A DNA stretch of 64,000 nucleotides from Tillus elongatus. Lineage: Eukaryota > Arthropoda > Insecta > Coleoptera > Cleridae. The notes under the pieces are model-generated. The model had not been told where the DNA came from. It worked only from the letters and a program-made list of their open reading frames with translations, and did no database searches. The stretch covers positions 82,533,835 to 82,597,834 of the forward strand of contig OZ023268.1 in NCBI GenBank assembly GCA_964006375.1. Direction: 5' to 3'. Both the position numbers and the translations under genes were made by a program. Within the stretch, counting starts at the first letter, position 1, and the number at the start of each line of letters is the position of its first letter. Positions 45,981 to 57,580 of this stretch are shown one piece after another.

Positions 45981-47185
45981 TGCTTCTAAGTAGCCGTGAA
46001 AAGAAGTTACACAAATCGGCGCCAACGAAAGAAAAAGTGAAAGGAGATGATTAACCTCTCGTTTATTGGTATATACAGATGTCCAGCCGGGAATTTATAT
46101 AATACATATTTCAGGAACCACAGAATATTATTTCTGAAATTTTTGCAAGCGTAGGTAATAAACTATATTCGGCCTGTTTAAACAAAAATATTTGAACAGT
46201 TATACCAATTCCAGTAAAACTGAAAGTTGACATAATCTTTATTATTTTTAACGGAATAGCCGCCTTTTTGTCATTGCAATCGATAGCCAATGTAATTTTA
46301 AGGAACTTCATGTACGTAACATACCAGATCTCTAAAATTTACAGTTTCTTAGATATTAATAATTTTAGAAAAATAGTGACAGATGCAGGTCCGTAAAACA
46401 ATGAACCCCCTAAATAAACTACTTGAGACGACCATTCTTTAATGTTTCGGCAAAGACGCAAGTGTTCAGTGAAAATCAAAAGATCTCCAAAATTGTACAG
46501 GTGACTACAAACATTTCCAAAACTAAAAATATAAACGAAGATGATGTCAACTTCCGGTTCAACCCGAAGTGGCAGAACTCTCAACATATCTTGTTTAAAT
46601 AGCCCGAATATTGTTTCTTACGCCTAAAAAATTTCAGGAAAAAATATTGGGGTTTATGAAATATGCATCGCGTAAATACCCGACTGGAGACCCTATATAA
46701 ATATAATGACTTTTCAAATAATTAAATATGACTCGATTGAAATTCGCTGAAAAGCTAAGCTATGCCTTAGAAACTAAAAAAAAATAGCAACCAATATGTT
46801 TAGCAACCGTTTCCAATCAATGATACCACACTGATATTATTAAGAAGAAATAACGATTATTTCTTATGTTTCAATTTTTGTGGCGTATTGATTTCACCTG
46901 AAAATTGATTATATCGCTCCAGAAACACGATAAAAATTATGCGTAGCAATTCATTTAGAAATGCTTCAAAAATGACTTATGACATTTTCATTGTTTAGTT
47001 ATATCAGTTAGATTACATTGTTTATTTGTTACTGTGTATTTAAAACAACCTAAAATGCCAGCTACAAAAAATGTACCTTGCACAAGATCTCTTAATTGTA
47101 TAACCAACGATTACTGCCAATGACAAAGATATAAAACACCATAGAGTCAAAAAAAAAATAATTATCGCTCACAAACAAATTTTAA
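45981..47185. other. unassigned intron 1 sequence
   Basis: About 1.2 kb with no recognisable coding similarity. Near 47,041-47,110 there is a faint CENP-B/pogo-like N-terminal reading (MPATKNVPCTRSLNCITND), too weak to call. Confidence 0.3.
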
Positions 47186-47189
47186 AAAG

Positions 47190-47262
47190 TCTGGAAGCAG
47201 CAAGTGCGTTATGGAACTGAATTTTCATAAAAAATGGTTTTAATAGCAAATTGTTCTCAAAA
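47190..47262 (+). mobile_element. family H 5'-end fragment
   Basis: AAGTCTGGAAGCAGCAAGTG then CGTTATGGAACTGAATTTTC is the family H head. It is cut by the family J LINE. Confidence 0.65.
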
Positions 47263-47264
47263 AA

Positions 47265-48438
47265 TGCGCACCAGAACTTGCTCCTGTCCTGACTCGTATG
47301 TTTCAGACATCTTACAATAGAGGCATATTCCCTAGTAACTGGAAAACTGCTCGAGTACAATCCGTCCCCAAGAAATGATCGAAAGCGCTTCCTAGCAACT
47401 ACAGGCCTATTTCTCTCCTTTCAGTCATCTCTAAAGTGATGGAAAATTATATAAACACCGAATTACTAAAATTTCTTGAAAAACACAGTATAATCCACGA
47501 CAGGCAGTATGGATTCCGTCAGCGCAGATCAACTGCCGACCTTCTTTCCTTTGTCACCCAATCTTGGAACAAGTCTATGGAACTACACGGTAAATCCCAG
47601 ATTGTGGCTCTAGACATATCCAAAGCATTCGACCAGGTCTGGCACGCAGCGCTGCTTAATAAACTACCGGCCTATGGCCTACCACCAAAACTCTGTACGT
47701 GGACAGCAAATTTCCTCTCCAACCGGAGCATTTCTGTTGTCGTGGATGGCCATTCCTCTAAACTGTATCCAATTAATGCAGGAGTTCCTCAAGGTTCAGC
47801 TTTAGCCCCTACTTTGTTTCTTCTCCACATCACTGACCTCCTCTCTAGCACATCCAACCCAGTTCACAGTTACGCGGACGACAGCACCCTCCACTCAAAT
47901 ATACAATACACTAAGCCTGTCTCTTTAGCCCAACTAGATGAGGATCGCAGACTCATGGAGGGTTCTATCTCCGCGGATCTCCAAAAAATATTAGACTGGG
48001 GAAGTAGAAATCTTGTACAATTCAACCCCACCAAATCACAGTCTTGCTTTCTTTCTCATAAGAGATACACCAGCCCTAGACCCATCACAATAAACAACCA
48101 AGTTATTCAAAGTAATGAGTCCTTTTCACTTGTTGGCATCTCTGTGGATCGAAATATCAATTGGCACCAACATGTCACATCAATTGCAGAAGCGGCTGCT
48201 AAGAAATTAGGTTTCCTCTTCCGGGCCTCAAATATTTTTCACCCGCTAATCTCTATACTTTATATACTTCACAAATAAGACCAAACCTTGAATACTGCTC
48301 CCACATCTGGGGTGCTGCTGCCGCTTCTACACTCTCTATCCTGGACTCCATTCAAAAGAGAGCTATACGTCTAATCGGTGACCCTACCTTTACCCAAAAG
48401 CTGCCATCCATTGCCCACCGACGTGCCGTTGGTGACCG

Positions 48439-48476
<38 letters not shown>

Positions 48477-48815
48477 TAGATATCTGCATGGGCACTGCTC
48501 AGAGGAGCTTTCTACCATAGTTCCTCCACCTGCTGCCCCTAACAGATCTACCAGGGGAACAGAGCGAATGCACCCTTTTACTGTCCAGGTCACCAGACAT
48601 AGAACATCTTGTTATGCCCGCTCTTTTGTCCCGAGGACTTCCAAGTTGTGGAACTCCTTGCCGGCACATGTTTTTCCTTCTCCCCCGAACCTCCAAACCT
48701 TCAAGTCCAGAATTAACAAGTTGCCTCTTTCCTCCTTGTCGACACCCACGGTACGATAGTATTTAGGCTGTAAGCCCTCGTGGTGTGTTGTTGAAATTAA
48801 AATGTCCCTTTAATG
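47265..48815 (+). mobile_element. CR1/Jockey-like LINE, family J, better-preserved copy
   Basis: Plus-strand RT: APELAPVLTRMFQTS-like start (47,270), YRPISLLSVISKVMENYI-like (47,400), QYGFRQRRSTADLLSFVTQS (47,507), ALDISKAFDQVWHAALLNKL (motif A, 47,606), INAGVPQGSALAPTLFLLHI (motif B, 47,772), HSYADDSTLHSN (47,867) and GISVDRNINWHQHVTSIAEA (48,137). A frameshift at about 48,270 moves it to the frame with LEYCSHIWGAAAASTLSILD, IQKRAIRLIGDPTF, a (CT)16 expansion, then TSCYARSFVPRTSKLWNSLP and a terminal GTVR-like end. The 3' end GTTGTTGAAATTAAAATG matches the copy at 10.7-12.35 kb. The 5' end is truncated within RT. Confidence 0.9.
48441..48472 (+). repeat. (CT)16 microsatellite inside a LINE ORF
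   Basis: Sixteen CT units encoding a Leu-Ser run, RPLSLSLSLSLSLSLFY. The family J copy at 11,030 has only about four units at the same place. Confidence 0.97.
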
Positions 48816-49048
48816 CAAGCATGCATCAATCTGGTTACCGGTATAACTTATATAGTAGAAACAATGTACCATATTCCATCAAAATAACTTATTGTTTGAA
48901 AAGATACAAAAATCTTCCGAAAATAAGCTCAAAATGTTTCCGTGAAAATTGGCCAACAAACCTTAGGTTAATAGCAAATTGAGTTTGAAACTTGAACCAT
49001 TTAATGAAAATTCGCTACCAAAAACGCACTTACTGCGTCTCCATTTTT
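48815..49048 (-). mobile_element. family H-related 5'-arm fragment
   Basis: On the minus strand it begins GAGACGCAGTAAGTGCG, then GGTAGCGAATTTTCATTAAA, and continues through a body matching 54,918-55,145 (GGTTACCGGTATAACTTATA on the plus strand). Confidence 0.65.
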
Positions 49049-49267
49049 TTCTTACAAATATGCATCATATTTCGATAAAAATGTAAAAATGCTATAATAT
49101 ACGGGTGTTTGAAAAAAATTTTGGGATCACCGACATTTGGGCCACCCTAAGATTGTCAAAATAATTTTATAAGATGCAGCTCAAGTCACCCTATAGTTAA
49201 CGTATACAATTTTTTGTCGTATCTTGTATAATAACAATTATATTGAGCTTTACCGTAGAAATGCGTC

Positions 49268-49640
<373 letters not shown>

Positions 49641-49839
49641 AAAAGGGTCTATTTGAAATGAATTGGCTGCAAATATATAAGTAAAATGAAGGACAATGAC
49701 GGTGGAAGCTGAAACTTAAGGGTTTGCAGAACACTCTCCTTGCGACATTCTCTTTATATACTCCGTATTTGTTCCAGGTTATTTGTCTAAATGTCGTCAA
49801 TTTTGACGTTTCAAACCGCGACTTGTGTTTTGAGGAAAA

Positions 49840-50560
49840 CCCCCCTTTTTTGCCTATCTTGGAACTATCTGAAGTATATAGTTCGGTCCAAGATGACAAA
49901 TGTAGATTTGGGTGTCAGTTATCAGAGAGTATCCAGCACATCACCGGAGGATGTCAAGCGTTTGCTGCAACAGAGTATAAAGAGAGGCACGACGCAGTTG
50001 CAAAAATACTTCACCAAGAACTGGCTCTGAAACTAGGATTTTTAAATCTTAGTAAGGTGCCCCACTGTACACTCCTGAGCCTGTTCTAGAGAACTCAGGA
50101 TACAGGTTGTACTGGGATCGGACCTTGCTCACAGACCAACGAGTTGCCCACAACAGGTCATATATAATATTAGTGGATAAGTCCTGCAACCAACTGACGC
50201 TGATTAATGTGGTCATCCGGAATACTAATAATCTAGAGATAAAGTACAACGAGAAGACCATTAAGTTCAGAGACCTCGAGATACAAGTTAAGAGACAGTG
50301 GAGGGCAGATAGTGCCCGAGTGATTCTAATAGTCATGTCGTCAACTGGTGTGGTTCCTAGGAATCTTCAAGAGAACATTAAGAGACTGGGTCTTGGAGAA
50401 GATCTTTATAAGGTTATGCAGAAGGGGGTAATACTTGCAACTGCCCACACCGTGCGGAGATTCTTGGAAAATGAGGATGTGTCGCGTTGTCGTTCGGGGC
50501 CCGATAACTTGGAAAGGGCTCCATCTAAGCTCAGTCCCTTTGGTATCTGAGATGCATGGG
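49840..50560 (+). pseudogene. R2-like retrotransposon C-terminal fragment (zinc knuckle and restriction-like endonuclease)
   Basis: Plus strand: DDKCRFGCQLSESIQHITGG and C (a CxxC/HxxxC-type knuckle, 49,890-49,960), AFAATEYKERHDAVAKILHQ, a frame change near 50,090, then YWDRTLLTDQRVAHNRSYII, QLTLINVVIRNTNNLEIKYN, EKTIKFRDLEIQVKRQWRAD and a C-terminal LQENIKRLGLGEDLY with ATAHTVRRFLENED. The order matches the RLE domain of R2-type non-LTR elements. The canonical PD of that nuclease site is not seen (RSYII in its place), and LIDVAxP reads LINVVIR. The active site is therefore lost. No RT domain is attached. Confidence 0.6.
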
Positions 50561-50689
50561 AGGAGTGAATGTTCCCCTCTGAGGGAGTGTGAAAGCCCTT
50601 CAGGCTAAAGTCGATAATGATACTAATAACACCACAGTAGATATACTCCGCGCCAAAAAGTTTTTGACTTGTGCGGGGGAGCTTACACA

Positions 50690-50850
50690 CACATATAGAC
50701 AAAGGACACCACCCATAACTTATCAGAAGCCGGCCTTTCCACATTCGAGTGGAAAGACCGACTGTCTTAATACGGGACTCGAACTTGCAACCTCCTAGTC
50801 CTATTCTAGAGGTTACTCACCTCGCGAACTGAGCTATTCGGCCTGCAATA
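50690..50850 (-). mobile_element. tRNA-derived SINE-like sequence
   Basis: The minus strand has a convincing tRNA-like head: GGCCGAATAGCTCAGTTCGC (A box TAGCTCAGTTCGCGA, about 50,822-50,841) and GCAAGTTCGAGTCCCGTATT (B box GTTCGAGTCCC, about 50,774-50,791). The anticodon arm is irregular, so this is a SINE head and not a functional gene. A body (AAGACAGTCGGTCTTTCCAC) follows. Confidence 0.6.
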
Positions 50851-51318
50851 TTCGCACGGACTGCAGTGATATAGACAGACAGTAGACATTAGGAAATAAG
50901 CGATCCGTACCCCAGATTATCGGATTTGCGCGCTTGTGTCTGTCGCATATTATGCAGCGCCGCCGCATCTGTCTGACGTTTGCGACATTGCCAAACTAAA
51001 TAAATATTCCAAATATCTACCTACAACTGGATTTAAACTTAATAAAAGGAAAAATAGAATTTAAAAGGAAAAACACTCTTTTACTAGAAATATTTAGTGG
51101 AAGCAGCGCTTCCATTGCTTCGATGGACTCCACACTCCGGCATACAGACAAAATAATAAAAGAAATCATTATTTTCGTAAAAGAAAAAGTATAGTTTTTT
51201 TTTTGGTAATGAGAATAACAGAAGAATCGAAACTCTGTGGCTGAAAATTATACAAACTTTTTATGACAATCACCAATTGTTTTCGTTCCTTCTCAGAAAC
51301 TTAAATAATGAAACTTAC

Positions 51319-51482
51319 TGAAGTAATCTTTCTGCAGGTCCCGAGGCGAGCACATCACTGACGGCAATGCTGGGATCCCCTGAGGCGAAATGTGGGTTAT
51401 CTCTGCCCCCAGATACTGCGATTCCAAATCCATAGCCAGCAACTCTTGTTACATTGATCTGTTTGTATTCCCATCCTCGTTC
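51319..51482 (-). CDS. pyd: polychaetoid/ZO-1 exon 1 of this window (PDZ1 N-terminal part)
   Basis: Acceptor TTGTTTCAG|GAA and donor CTTCA|GTAAGT. 164 bp. Encodes [20 protein letters not shown], then [20 protein letters not shown] and [14 protein letters not shown], with CA of the Gln codon carried to exon 2. The residues [17 protein letters not shown] and SIAVSDVL are the PDZ1 signature of ZO-1/Pyd. The acceptor shows that this is an internal exon. The start codon and any isoform-specific N-terminus lie upstream, beyond 64,000, leaving at least 12.5 kb of intron in view. The downstream intron of 9.1 kb is the longest fully contained one. Confidence 0.96.
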
Positions 51483-51691
51483 CTGAAACAATAAAACATA
51501 AATTTGACTGATATTCTTCATATTATTGCACTATAAATATTCTACTCGCAAAATCGAACTTAAAACAATTAAAAACCATGAAGTTCTAGGAAATACATGT
51601 GATTACTTAATGCCAGTGTAATAAACTGACATAACATTAAAAAATAATCTAACACCGGCGTATAATAAAGAGTCTGTAATCTACAGACTGG

Positions 51692-53267
51692 ACACTCATC
51701 GTGATTTTATTGATAATCGCTTCAAGAGGTACATTTTGCGCTCAATGGGGAAGACTTTTAGGCTTATTTTCAACATCGCAAACCCGACCCTTAAGCAGTG
51801 GTGCGGTGTACCGCTAAAATCTTAAACGACAAGGGAGGTCAAATAGTACATAATTTTAGAGCTGGTGTAAATCTCTTTTCAACGATGCCTTATGTTTTAA
51901 ATTTGAAGCAGTGAGTTCTGAAAGATTGACTTCTAAAGGTGAATAGTTTATTTATCAAAAACTTACATGCCAGTTTATCAAATGTTTAAATTTTCGACCA
52001 CCGGCCTCCGTACAACACCTAGTACAAGTTATGTTCACAACGTTGGCGCACATTTTGTAACATTTCTGGAGTTTACGATACGCGGCGTAAATCTTGCAAG
52101 AAATCTGGCTACGTAGAATCAATTTTACTTTTTATGTGACCCCACAAAAAAAATCTAAGGGTGATAAATCTGCAGATCGTGTGGGGCGTTTTATGGGACA
52201 TCTTCTCTCAGCCCACCGAATTGGTACTCTGTGATCATGGTATTGCCGAACAGGCAAAGCGTAGTGTGGAGGAGCTCCATCCTGCTGAAATACCAACTGG
52301 TCTTCGAGATAATGCTCATCATTATCGATAATTTAAGTCAACGTTGGATCAATGGCGTTTTCCAACAACACCAATATATCCAGTCAAATTACCAGGTAAA
52401 AAAAAGAGAACCACCAATATGGCAATCAAAAATTTCAGCCCAAACATTGAGTTTTCCCAGGGTATTGTGTATGAATGTCGTGAAATAATCCCGGAATCGG
52501 CCCAATAGGTCTTCGAGATAATGCCCATCATTATCGATAATTTAAGTCAACGTTGGATCAATGGCGTTTTCCAACAACACCAAGTCAATATATCCAGTCA
52601 AATTACCAGGTAAAAAAAGAACCACCAATATGGCAATCAAAAATTTCAGCCCAAACATTGAGTTTTTCCCGGGTATTGTATATGAATGTCGTGAAATAAT
52701 CTGGGAATCGGCCCAATAGCGACAATTATGGCGATTAAAGGTACCGTGTAGGAAAGACGAACACAAGTATTAAAAAGAACATTCGGATCATTCACCACTC
52801 GTTCACTTCTCACTTAACAAAATACCTGACGGCGATTATCTTCACTTAGTTCGTATGCAAGATGAATTTTGTACGAATGGAATCTATGACGCTTCAAAAT
52901 GTTTTGAATGGTAGTTCGACCAAAACCAGATTCACTTTCCAATTGCCTCGTACTCGTCTTGGGGTTCAAAGAAATATGACCACTTCATTTCTTTTAGCGT
53001 TTTGCTTTTATTATAACCAGATCCCCCCCTCTTGAAACTTTGTTGCTTCAAATTTTAAAAAAATACAGCATTGAAAAGCAATTTACACTAGCTCTAAGAT
53101 GATGTGCTACTTTGCACCCCCCCCCCCCTGTCATTTAAAATTTTAGTGGTGGATCGCACCACCGCTTAAGGGTTGGTGTTGCGATGTTGAAAATAAGAAT
53201 AAAAGTCTTGCCTCTCGAAAGAAAAATTTACCTCTTTAAGCAATTTTTAACAAAATCACGATAAGTC
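51692..53267 (-). mobile_element. DNA transposon with about 220-bp inverted repeats (GAPPH-type transposase)
   Basis: The ends form imperfect inverted repeats, 51,692-51,913 and 53,043-53,267. Both contain TTATTTTCAACATCGCAA, and ACCCTTAAGCAGTGGTGCG pairs with ACCCTTAAGCGGTGGTGCG. The minus strand between them carries transposase traces: DNDEHYLEDQLVFQQDGAPP (second Asp, about 52,270-52,330), HYALPVRQYHDHRVPIRW, then TRSADLSPLDFF (about 52,140-52,190). A 209-bp tandem duplication lies inside (52,302-52,720). Stops and frame changes make it inactive. It belongs to the Tc1/mariner superfamily; the family name is not determined. Confidence 0.78.
52302..52720 (-). repeat. internal tandem duplication, two 209-bp units
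   Basis: CTTCGAGATAATGCTCATCA at 52,302 and CTTCGAGATAATGCCCATCA at 52,511. The units are nearly identical apart from small indels, for example an extra AAGTC near 52,582. It duplicates a central piece of the transposase gene. Confidence 0.93.
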
Positions 53268-53305
53268 GCCAAAAACCCGCCTGTTTCATTTTCAAGTGGC
53301 CACCT

Positions 53306-54128
53306 CAGTGACGGATTTACCAGCAGGCTGAAGCCTGGGGTGGCAAATTTTAGGGGCGGTAATTTTAGGACCAAAACTCTGCGGCTCAACAACAACAGTC
53401 ATATTTTGAACAATTTACTTTGAAAAAAAAACGGATATTTCTGTTTTTGACGAAGAGGCCGTAGAGGAATCATCAATAAGTATAACAATTGAAGATGCGT
53501 CTCAGAATCAGACGTTAAGTAATGACCAAGTACAAACAGCAGTAAATCTAAACAAAGGTCCAGCTTTATGAGAAATCAACAATACCTTAAGGGAGATTAT
53601 CGCAAGTTACGGCTTCGATCAAAACAAGTCTTGTAACTTCTCTAAAACTGAAAAAGTATATGCTAATCACCGTCGTTTCTTGCCAGTGAGTATCTTCCAA
53701 AGAAAGATGAAAAATAATGAAGTTAATGACCGAAATTGGCTGGTTTATTCTGAAAGTAAAAGATCTGTATATTGCGGGCCCTGTTTGGTATTCAGTCCAT
53801 TGGAGAATAAGACTCAGTTTGAGAAACAAAGATTTAATGACTGGAAAAATTCAGAACACCGAGTAGCTGAGCATGAAAACTTTGCGCGTCATAAATCGAG
53901 TATCCTTAGTTTAAAAGTTAGAAGTGCGATTGATGGCCGACTGGATAATTTACTGCATGCCGAGATTAATGAAGAAATTACTTATTGGAAAAACGTTCCA
54001 AAGAGGGATGTTGCCGTAGTGAAGCGACTGTGTTCAAGAGGCCTCGTTTTCAGAGGAAAAAAAAAGAAAAATTCGGTGATCCGCATAACGGAAATTATTG
54101 TAGGATTTTGGAACTATTAGCTGAATTT
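53306..54128 (+). mobile_element. hAT transposon 5' part (TTF zinc finger, ZMYM1-like)
   Basis: Begins CAGTGACGGATTTACCAG, a hAT-type inverted end. After an acidic N-terminal segment (FDEEAVEESSISITIEDASQ, about 53,441) a stop interrupts. Then come FLPVSIFQRKMKNNEVNDRN, WLVYSESKRSVYCGPCLVFS and FNDWKNSEHRVAEHENFARH (53,836), the BED/TTF-type zinc-binding domain (Cys-Cys-His-His) of ZMYM1-like hAT transposases. The ORF stays open until about 54,118 and is then cut by a family B LINE. The catalytic domain is missing. Confidence 0.8.
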
Positions 54129-54159
54129 GATCCTTTTTAGTCAGTCATATTGAACGAAA

Positions 54160-54790
54160 TCGGGGTCACTCGGGGGTCAAAGGCAATGAAGAAGCTGACA
54201 GTCTCGCAAAGAGAGGGTCAGCAGAACCATTTATGGGACCAGAACCGGTTCTGGGCGTGACAAAGGGCACGGCCAGGGCAGCCATTAAGTCCTGGGTCAG
54301 AAATGAACACAAGGTGTACTGAGCAGATTGTCCAGGGCTCAGATATGGGAAGTCAGTAATCGACGAGCCCAGTTCAAAGAGATCTGTGGAGCTGCTTAAT
54401 CTTAGCAGAGGACAGCTCAGACACATAACAGGTCACTTGACGGGACACATGGCCGTCAAGAAACACCTGCATAAAATGGGGCGGTTAGAGGGGAACCTCG
54501 CATGCAGACTCTGCGGCGAGGGGGAGGAATCGGCCCAGCACATCTTGTGCGAGTGTAAAGATCTGGGCCGCAAAAGACAACTGATCTACTGTCAGTCTAG
54601 ACCGGAGACAGAGCATTATAAAACTTCACCCTACCAATCGCTGTGCAGACTAGTTCAAGGCACAGTGATTTTGGAATGGGTGGAGTAAAAAGACTAAGGG
54701 CATGCACAATAAGCCAAAGGCTGCAGTGCTATCGGGGCGGCAAAGCCGCGGACGAGCCCTGAGGGAAAAAAGGGAAAACTTCTGAAAAAC
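54160..54790 (+). mobile_element. RNase H-bearing LINE, family B, 3' part
   Basis: Plus strand: RGHSGVKGNEEADSLAKRGS (RNase H end, 54,163), EPFMGPEPVLGVTKGTARAA-like residues, one stop (TGA, 54,319-54,321), then RYGKSVIDEPSSKRSVELLN, LSRGQLRHITGHLTGHMAVK, KHLHKMGRLEGNLACRLCGE (start of the Cys/His cluster), EESAQHILCECKDLGRKRQL and a natural stop after VILEWVE at 54,688. The tail TGCACAATAAGCCAAAGG to GAGCCCTGAGGGAAAAAAGG follows (54,704-54,775). Best-preserved family B terminus in the window. Confidence 0.88.
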
Positions 54791-54822
54791 CTGACACAGC
54801 TCATGGAGTGTGGAAGTTATAA

Positions 54823-55152
54823 TGAAAAACTCGGGACGCAGCAAGTGCGTTATGGTAGTGAATTTTCTTAAATATGTTTTTATTGCAAATATGTCTGTTT
54901 TCTTTTTATTTAAGAAAGCAGGCATCAATTTTGGTTACCAGTATAACCTATATAGTAAAAACAATGTGCCATGTTTCATAAAAATAACTTTATTGTGTGA
55001 AAATGTACAAAAATTTCCAAAAGTAATCTTAAAGTGTTCCCACAAACACTCGTTTCTTGGTCAACCTTATAGGTTAATAGCAAATTGGGCTTTTCAAATA
55101 TGAAGCATTTGATCAAAATTCGCTACCATAACGCACTTGCTGCATCCAGAAT
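54823..55152. mobile_element. MITE-like element with family H heads as inverted repeats
   Basis: About 330 bp. The left end CTCGGGACGCAGCAAGTGCG, then TTATGGTAGTGAATTTT, is mirrored at 55,113-55,150 by AAAATTCGCTACCATAACGC and ACTTGCTGCATCC, so the family H 5' hairpin sits at both ends. The interior (GGTTACCAGTATAACCTATA; TAGGTTAATAGCAAATTG) is non-coding. Related halves occur at 48,815-49,048 and 56,800-57,020. Confidence 0.75.
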
Positions 55153-55379
55153 TTCTTTTCTTACAAACATGCATTATATTTCGATGGAAAATGCAAAACT
55201 GCAATAACATAAGGCGTTTGATTTAGAAAAAAAAAAAAAAAGAAAATTTGTATCACCAACGACCTATGGGCTACCCTGTGATTGTAGAAATATTTTTTAA
55301 GATGTAGCTCAAGACTCCCTATAATTAATATATAAAAAAAATTTCATATATTGTATAATAACGGATATATTGAGCTTTA

Positions 55380-55964
55380 TTGATTTTTTACGAAAATTCG
55401 ACAAAAATTATATACCATTAAACGATAAACTATATAGCTAAGGCTACTGCCAAGCATCAGAGGAAGGGTCTATTTTAAATGAATTTTCTGGAAACACTTT
55501 AGTAAAATGAAGGACAATGACGGTTGAAACTAAGACTTCAGGGTTTGTAAAACATTTTTCTTGAGACATTTTCTTTCCATAGCTCGTACTAGATTCAAGT
55601 TCTTTGCCTAAATGTTGCCAATTTTTGAAGTTTTAATTCGCAACCTTTACATTTTGAGGAAAATCCCAATAAATTTTTATTTAAATGCCTATAACTTGTT
55701 TGTCTTTTAATCTACAGAGCTAAATTTTTGTAGGTAGCTTACGTATAATGATATAAACCCGCGTACCAAATTTGGGTGCCCTTACTTTGTTAATTTTGGG
55801 GATATAAATTTTTTACATTTTTTTTTCGAAAGAAAACACAAAATTTTCCGGGAAAACCTGGGCCGATTTTCCTGGCTAACGAACTTATCCAAGCCATTTA
55901 TAAAAGGAATGTACTCACCAAATTTAATCAAAATCGGCCCATAATTTTTAGAGTTATCGGTGTA

Positions 55965-56062
<98 letters not shown>

Positions 56063-56205
56063 ATATAAAAATTGAAACTGACCCCGGATATGTGTTCTGG
56101 GGGGCCTAATTCGCGCTCATTTGAAGAAAATTTTTCAAAATTCAAAAGTCGGGATCTCCTCATTAGTGAATTTTTTTAAAGAAAACTCACTAATAAAGAG
56201 AACCG
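55380..56205 (+). mobile_element. family H repeat, 3' portion with (TA)n
   Basis: Body with AAGGACAATGACGGTTGAAA (55,509), one 141-bp-type unit (55,810-55,950), (TA)n (55,970-56,059), then CCCCGGATATGTGTTCTGGG and the terminal hairpin ATTAGTGAATTTTTTTAAAG with AAAACTCACTAATAAAG (56,163-56,201). Confidence 0.78.
55970..56059. repeat. (TA)n microsatellite
   Basis: About 45 TA units within family H, after GGTGTAATACA. Confidence 0.97.
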
Positions 56206-56790
56206 TCCGGGGCAGACAATCATGTTGCGACGACAGGGCGACATCGCCCCTAGATTGTGATTTATTGATTGATTTTATTAAATAAAAATGGAGCACGAGT
56301 TCCTTTTGATACGAAGACAATTTGACTTTATAGTTTTATTATTATTTTTACAGATAACATCTGGAAAATAATTTAATCTGTGCTAGATTGTTCAATAACT
56401 GTTCCCAATCGAAGATAAAACGGTTTTCTGCAGCTGCAAGTGGGGTATAATTTTATGACAACTTACGAAACAATAAAATACTTGATCACGATTATTCATA
56501 CCAGATTAACTTAACGGGATATAAACCATTCGAGTTAACATAACATGCAAATAATTACAGCATCGATATAATTGCTTAACGATTAGTGATCAATTAACTT
56601 TTCACTTTTATAACCCCCCCACATCTAAAATTCTTAACATTCACGCTCTTATTATTGTTAACCTATTTCTTGAATTAAGTACTAGAGCATTAAACCACGA
56701 GTGAATTTTGGTAGCATTGTAAGACAGCCGCTGCTAAGTGTGCTCTCTAAATTATGTTCACATTAAGTGATAGTGTGAGAATTACTAAAA
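56206..56790. other. unassigned DNA upstream of the visible pyd exons
   Basis: No recognised element; AT-rich. Confidence 0.3.
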
Positions 56791-56794
56791 ATGA

Positions 56795-57580
56795 AACTAA
56801 AAGACGCATAAATGAGTTATGGTAGTGAATTTTCATAAAAATGTTTTTAATAGCAAATATGTGTGTGTTTTTTTAAGAAAGCAGGCATCAAATTTGGTTA
56901 CCAGTATATCCTATATAGTAAAAACAATGTGCCATGTTTCATCAAAAGAACTTTATTCTTTGAAAATGTACAAAAATTTCCGAAAGTAAACTTAAAGTGT
57001 TCCCGAAAAAATTCGTTTCTTTCTGGAAATATTTTAGTAAAATGAAGGACAATAACGGTTTAAACTAAGACTTCAGGGTTTGTAAAATATTCTTCTTGAG
57101 ACATTTGATTTCCATAGCCCGTATTAGATTCAAGTTCTTTGCCTAAATGTTGCCCATTTTGACGTTTTAAATAGCAACTTTGACGTTTTGAGGAAAACCC
57201 CAATTTTATTTATTTAAATGCCTATAAATTTTTTGTCTTTTGACCTACAGAGCTAAATTTTGATAAGTAACTTACCTATAATGATATAAACCCGTGTACC
57301 AAATCTGGTTCTCTTACTTTGTTAATTCGGGAGATATAATTTTTTTTCGAAAGATTCAAAATTTTCCGGGAAACCTGGGCCGATTTTCCTGGATAACGAA
57401 CTTATATAAGCCATTTGCAAAAGGAATGTATTCAGCAAATTTAAACAAAATCGGCCCATTCTTTTTTGAGTGTTTTAGGGGGCCTAATTAGCGCTCATTT
57501 GAAGAAATTTTTTTAAAATTCAAAATTCGGGATCTCCTCATTAGTGAATTTTTTTAAAGAAAATTCACTAATAAATATTT
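56795..57580 (+). mobile_element. family H repeat without (TA)n
   Basis: Head AAGACGCATAAATGAGTTAT with GGTAGTGAATTTTCATAAAA (the hairpin loop is altered), the same interior as 54,860-55,020, AAGGACAATAACGGTTTAAA, one 141-bp-type unit (57,330-57,470), a direct jump from CTTTTTTGAGTG to TTTTAGGGGGCCTAATTAGC with no microsatellite, and the terminal hairpin TTAGTGAATTTTTTTAAAGA with AAATTCACTAA (57,541-57,572). Confidence 0.75.

Noticed and set aside
47041..47110. N-terminal fragment of a pogo transposase
   Set aside because: A few residues resemble the start of the 10.5-kb copy, but no HTH follows.
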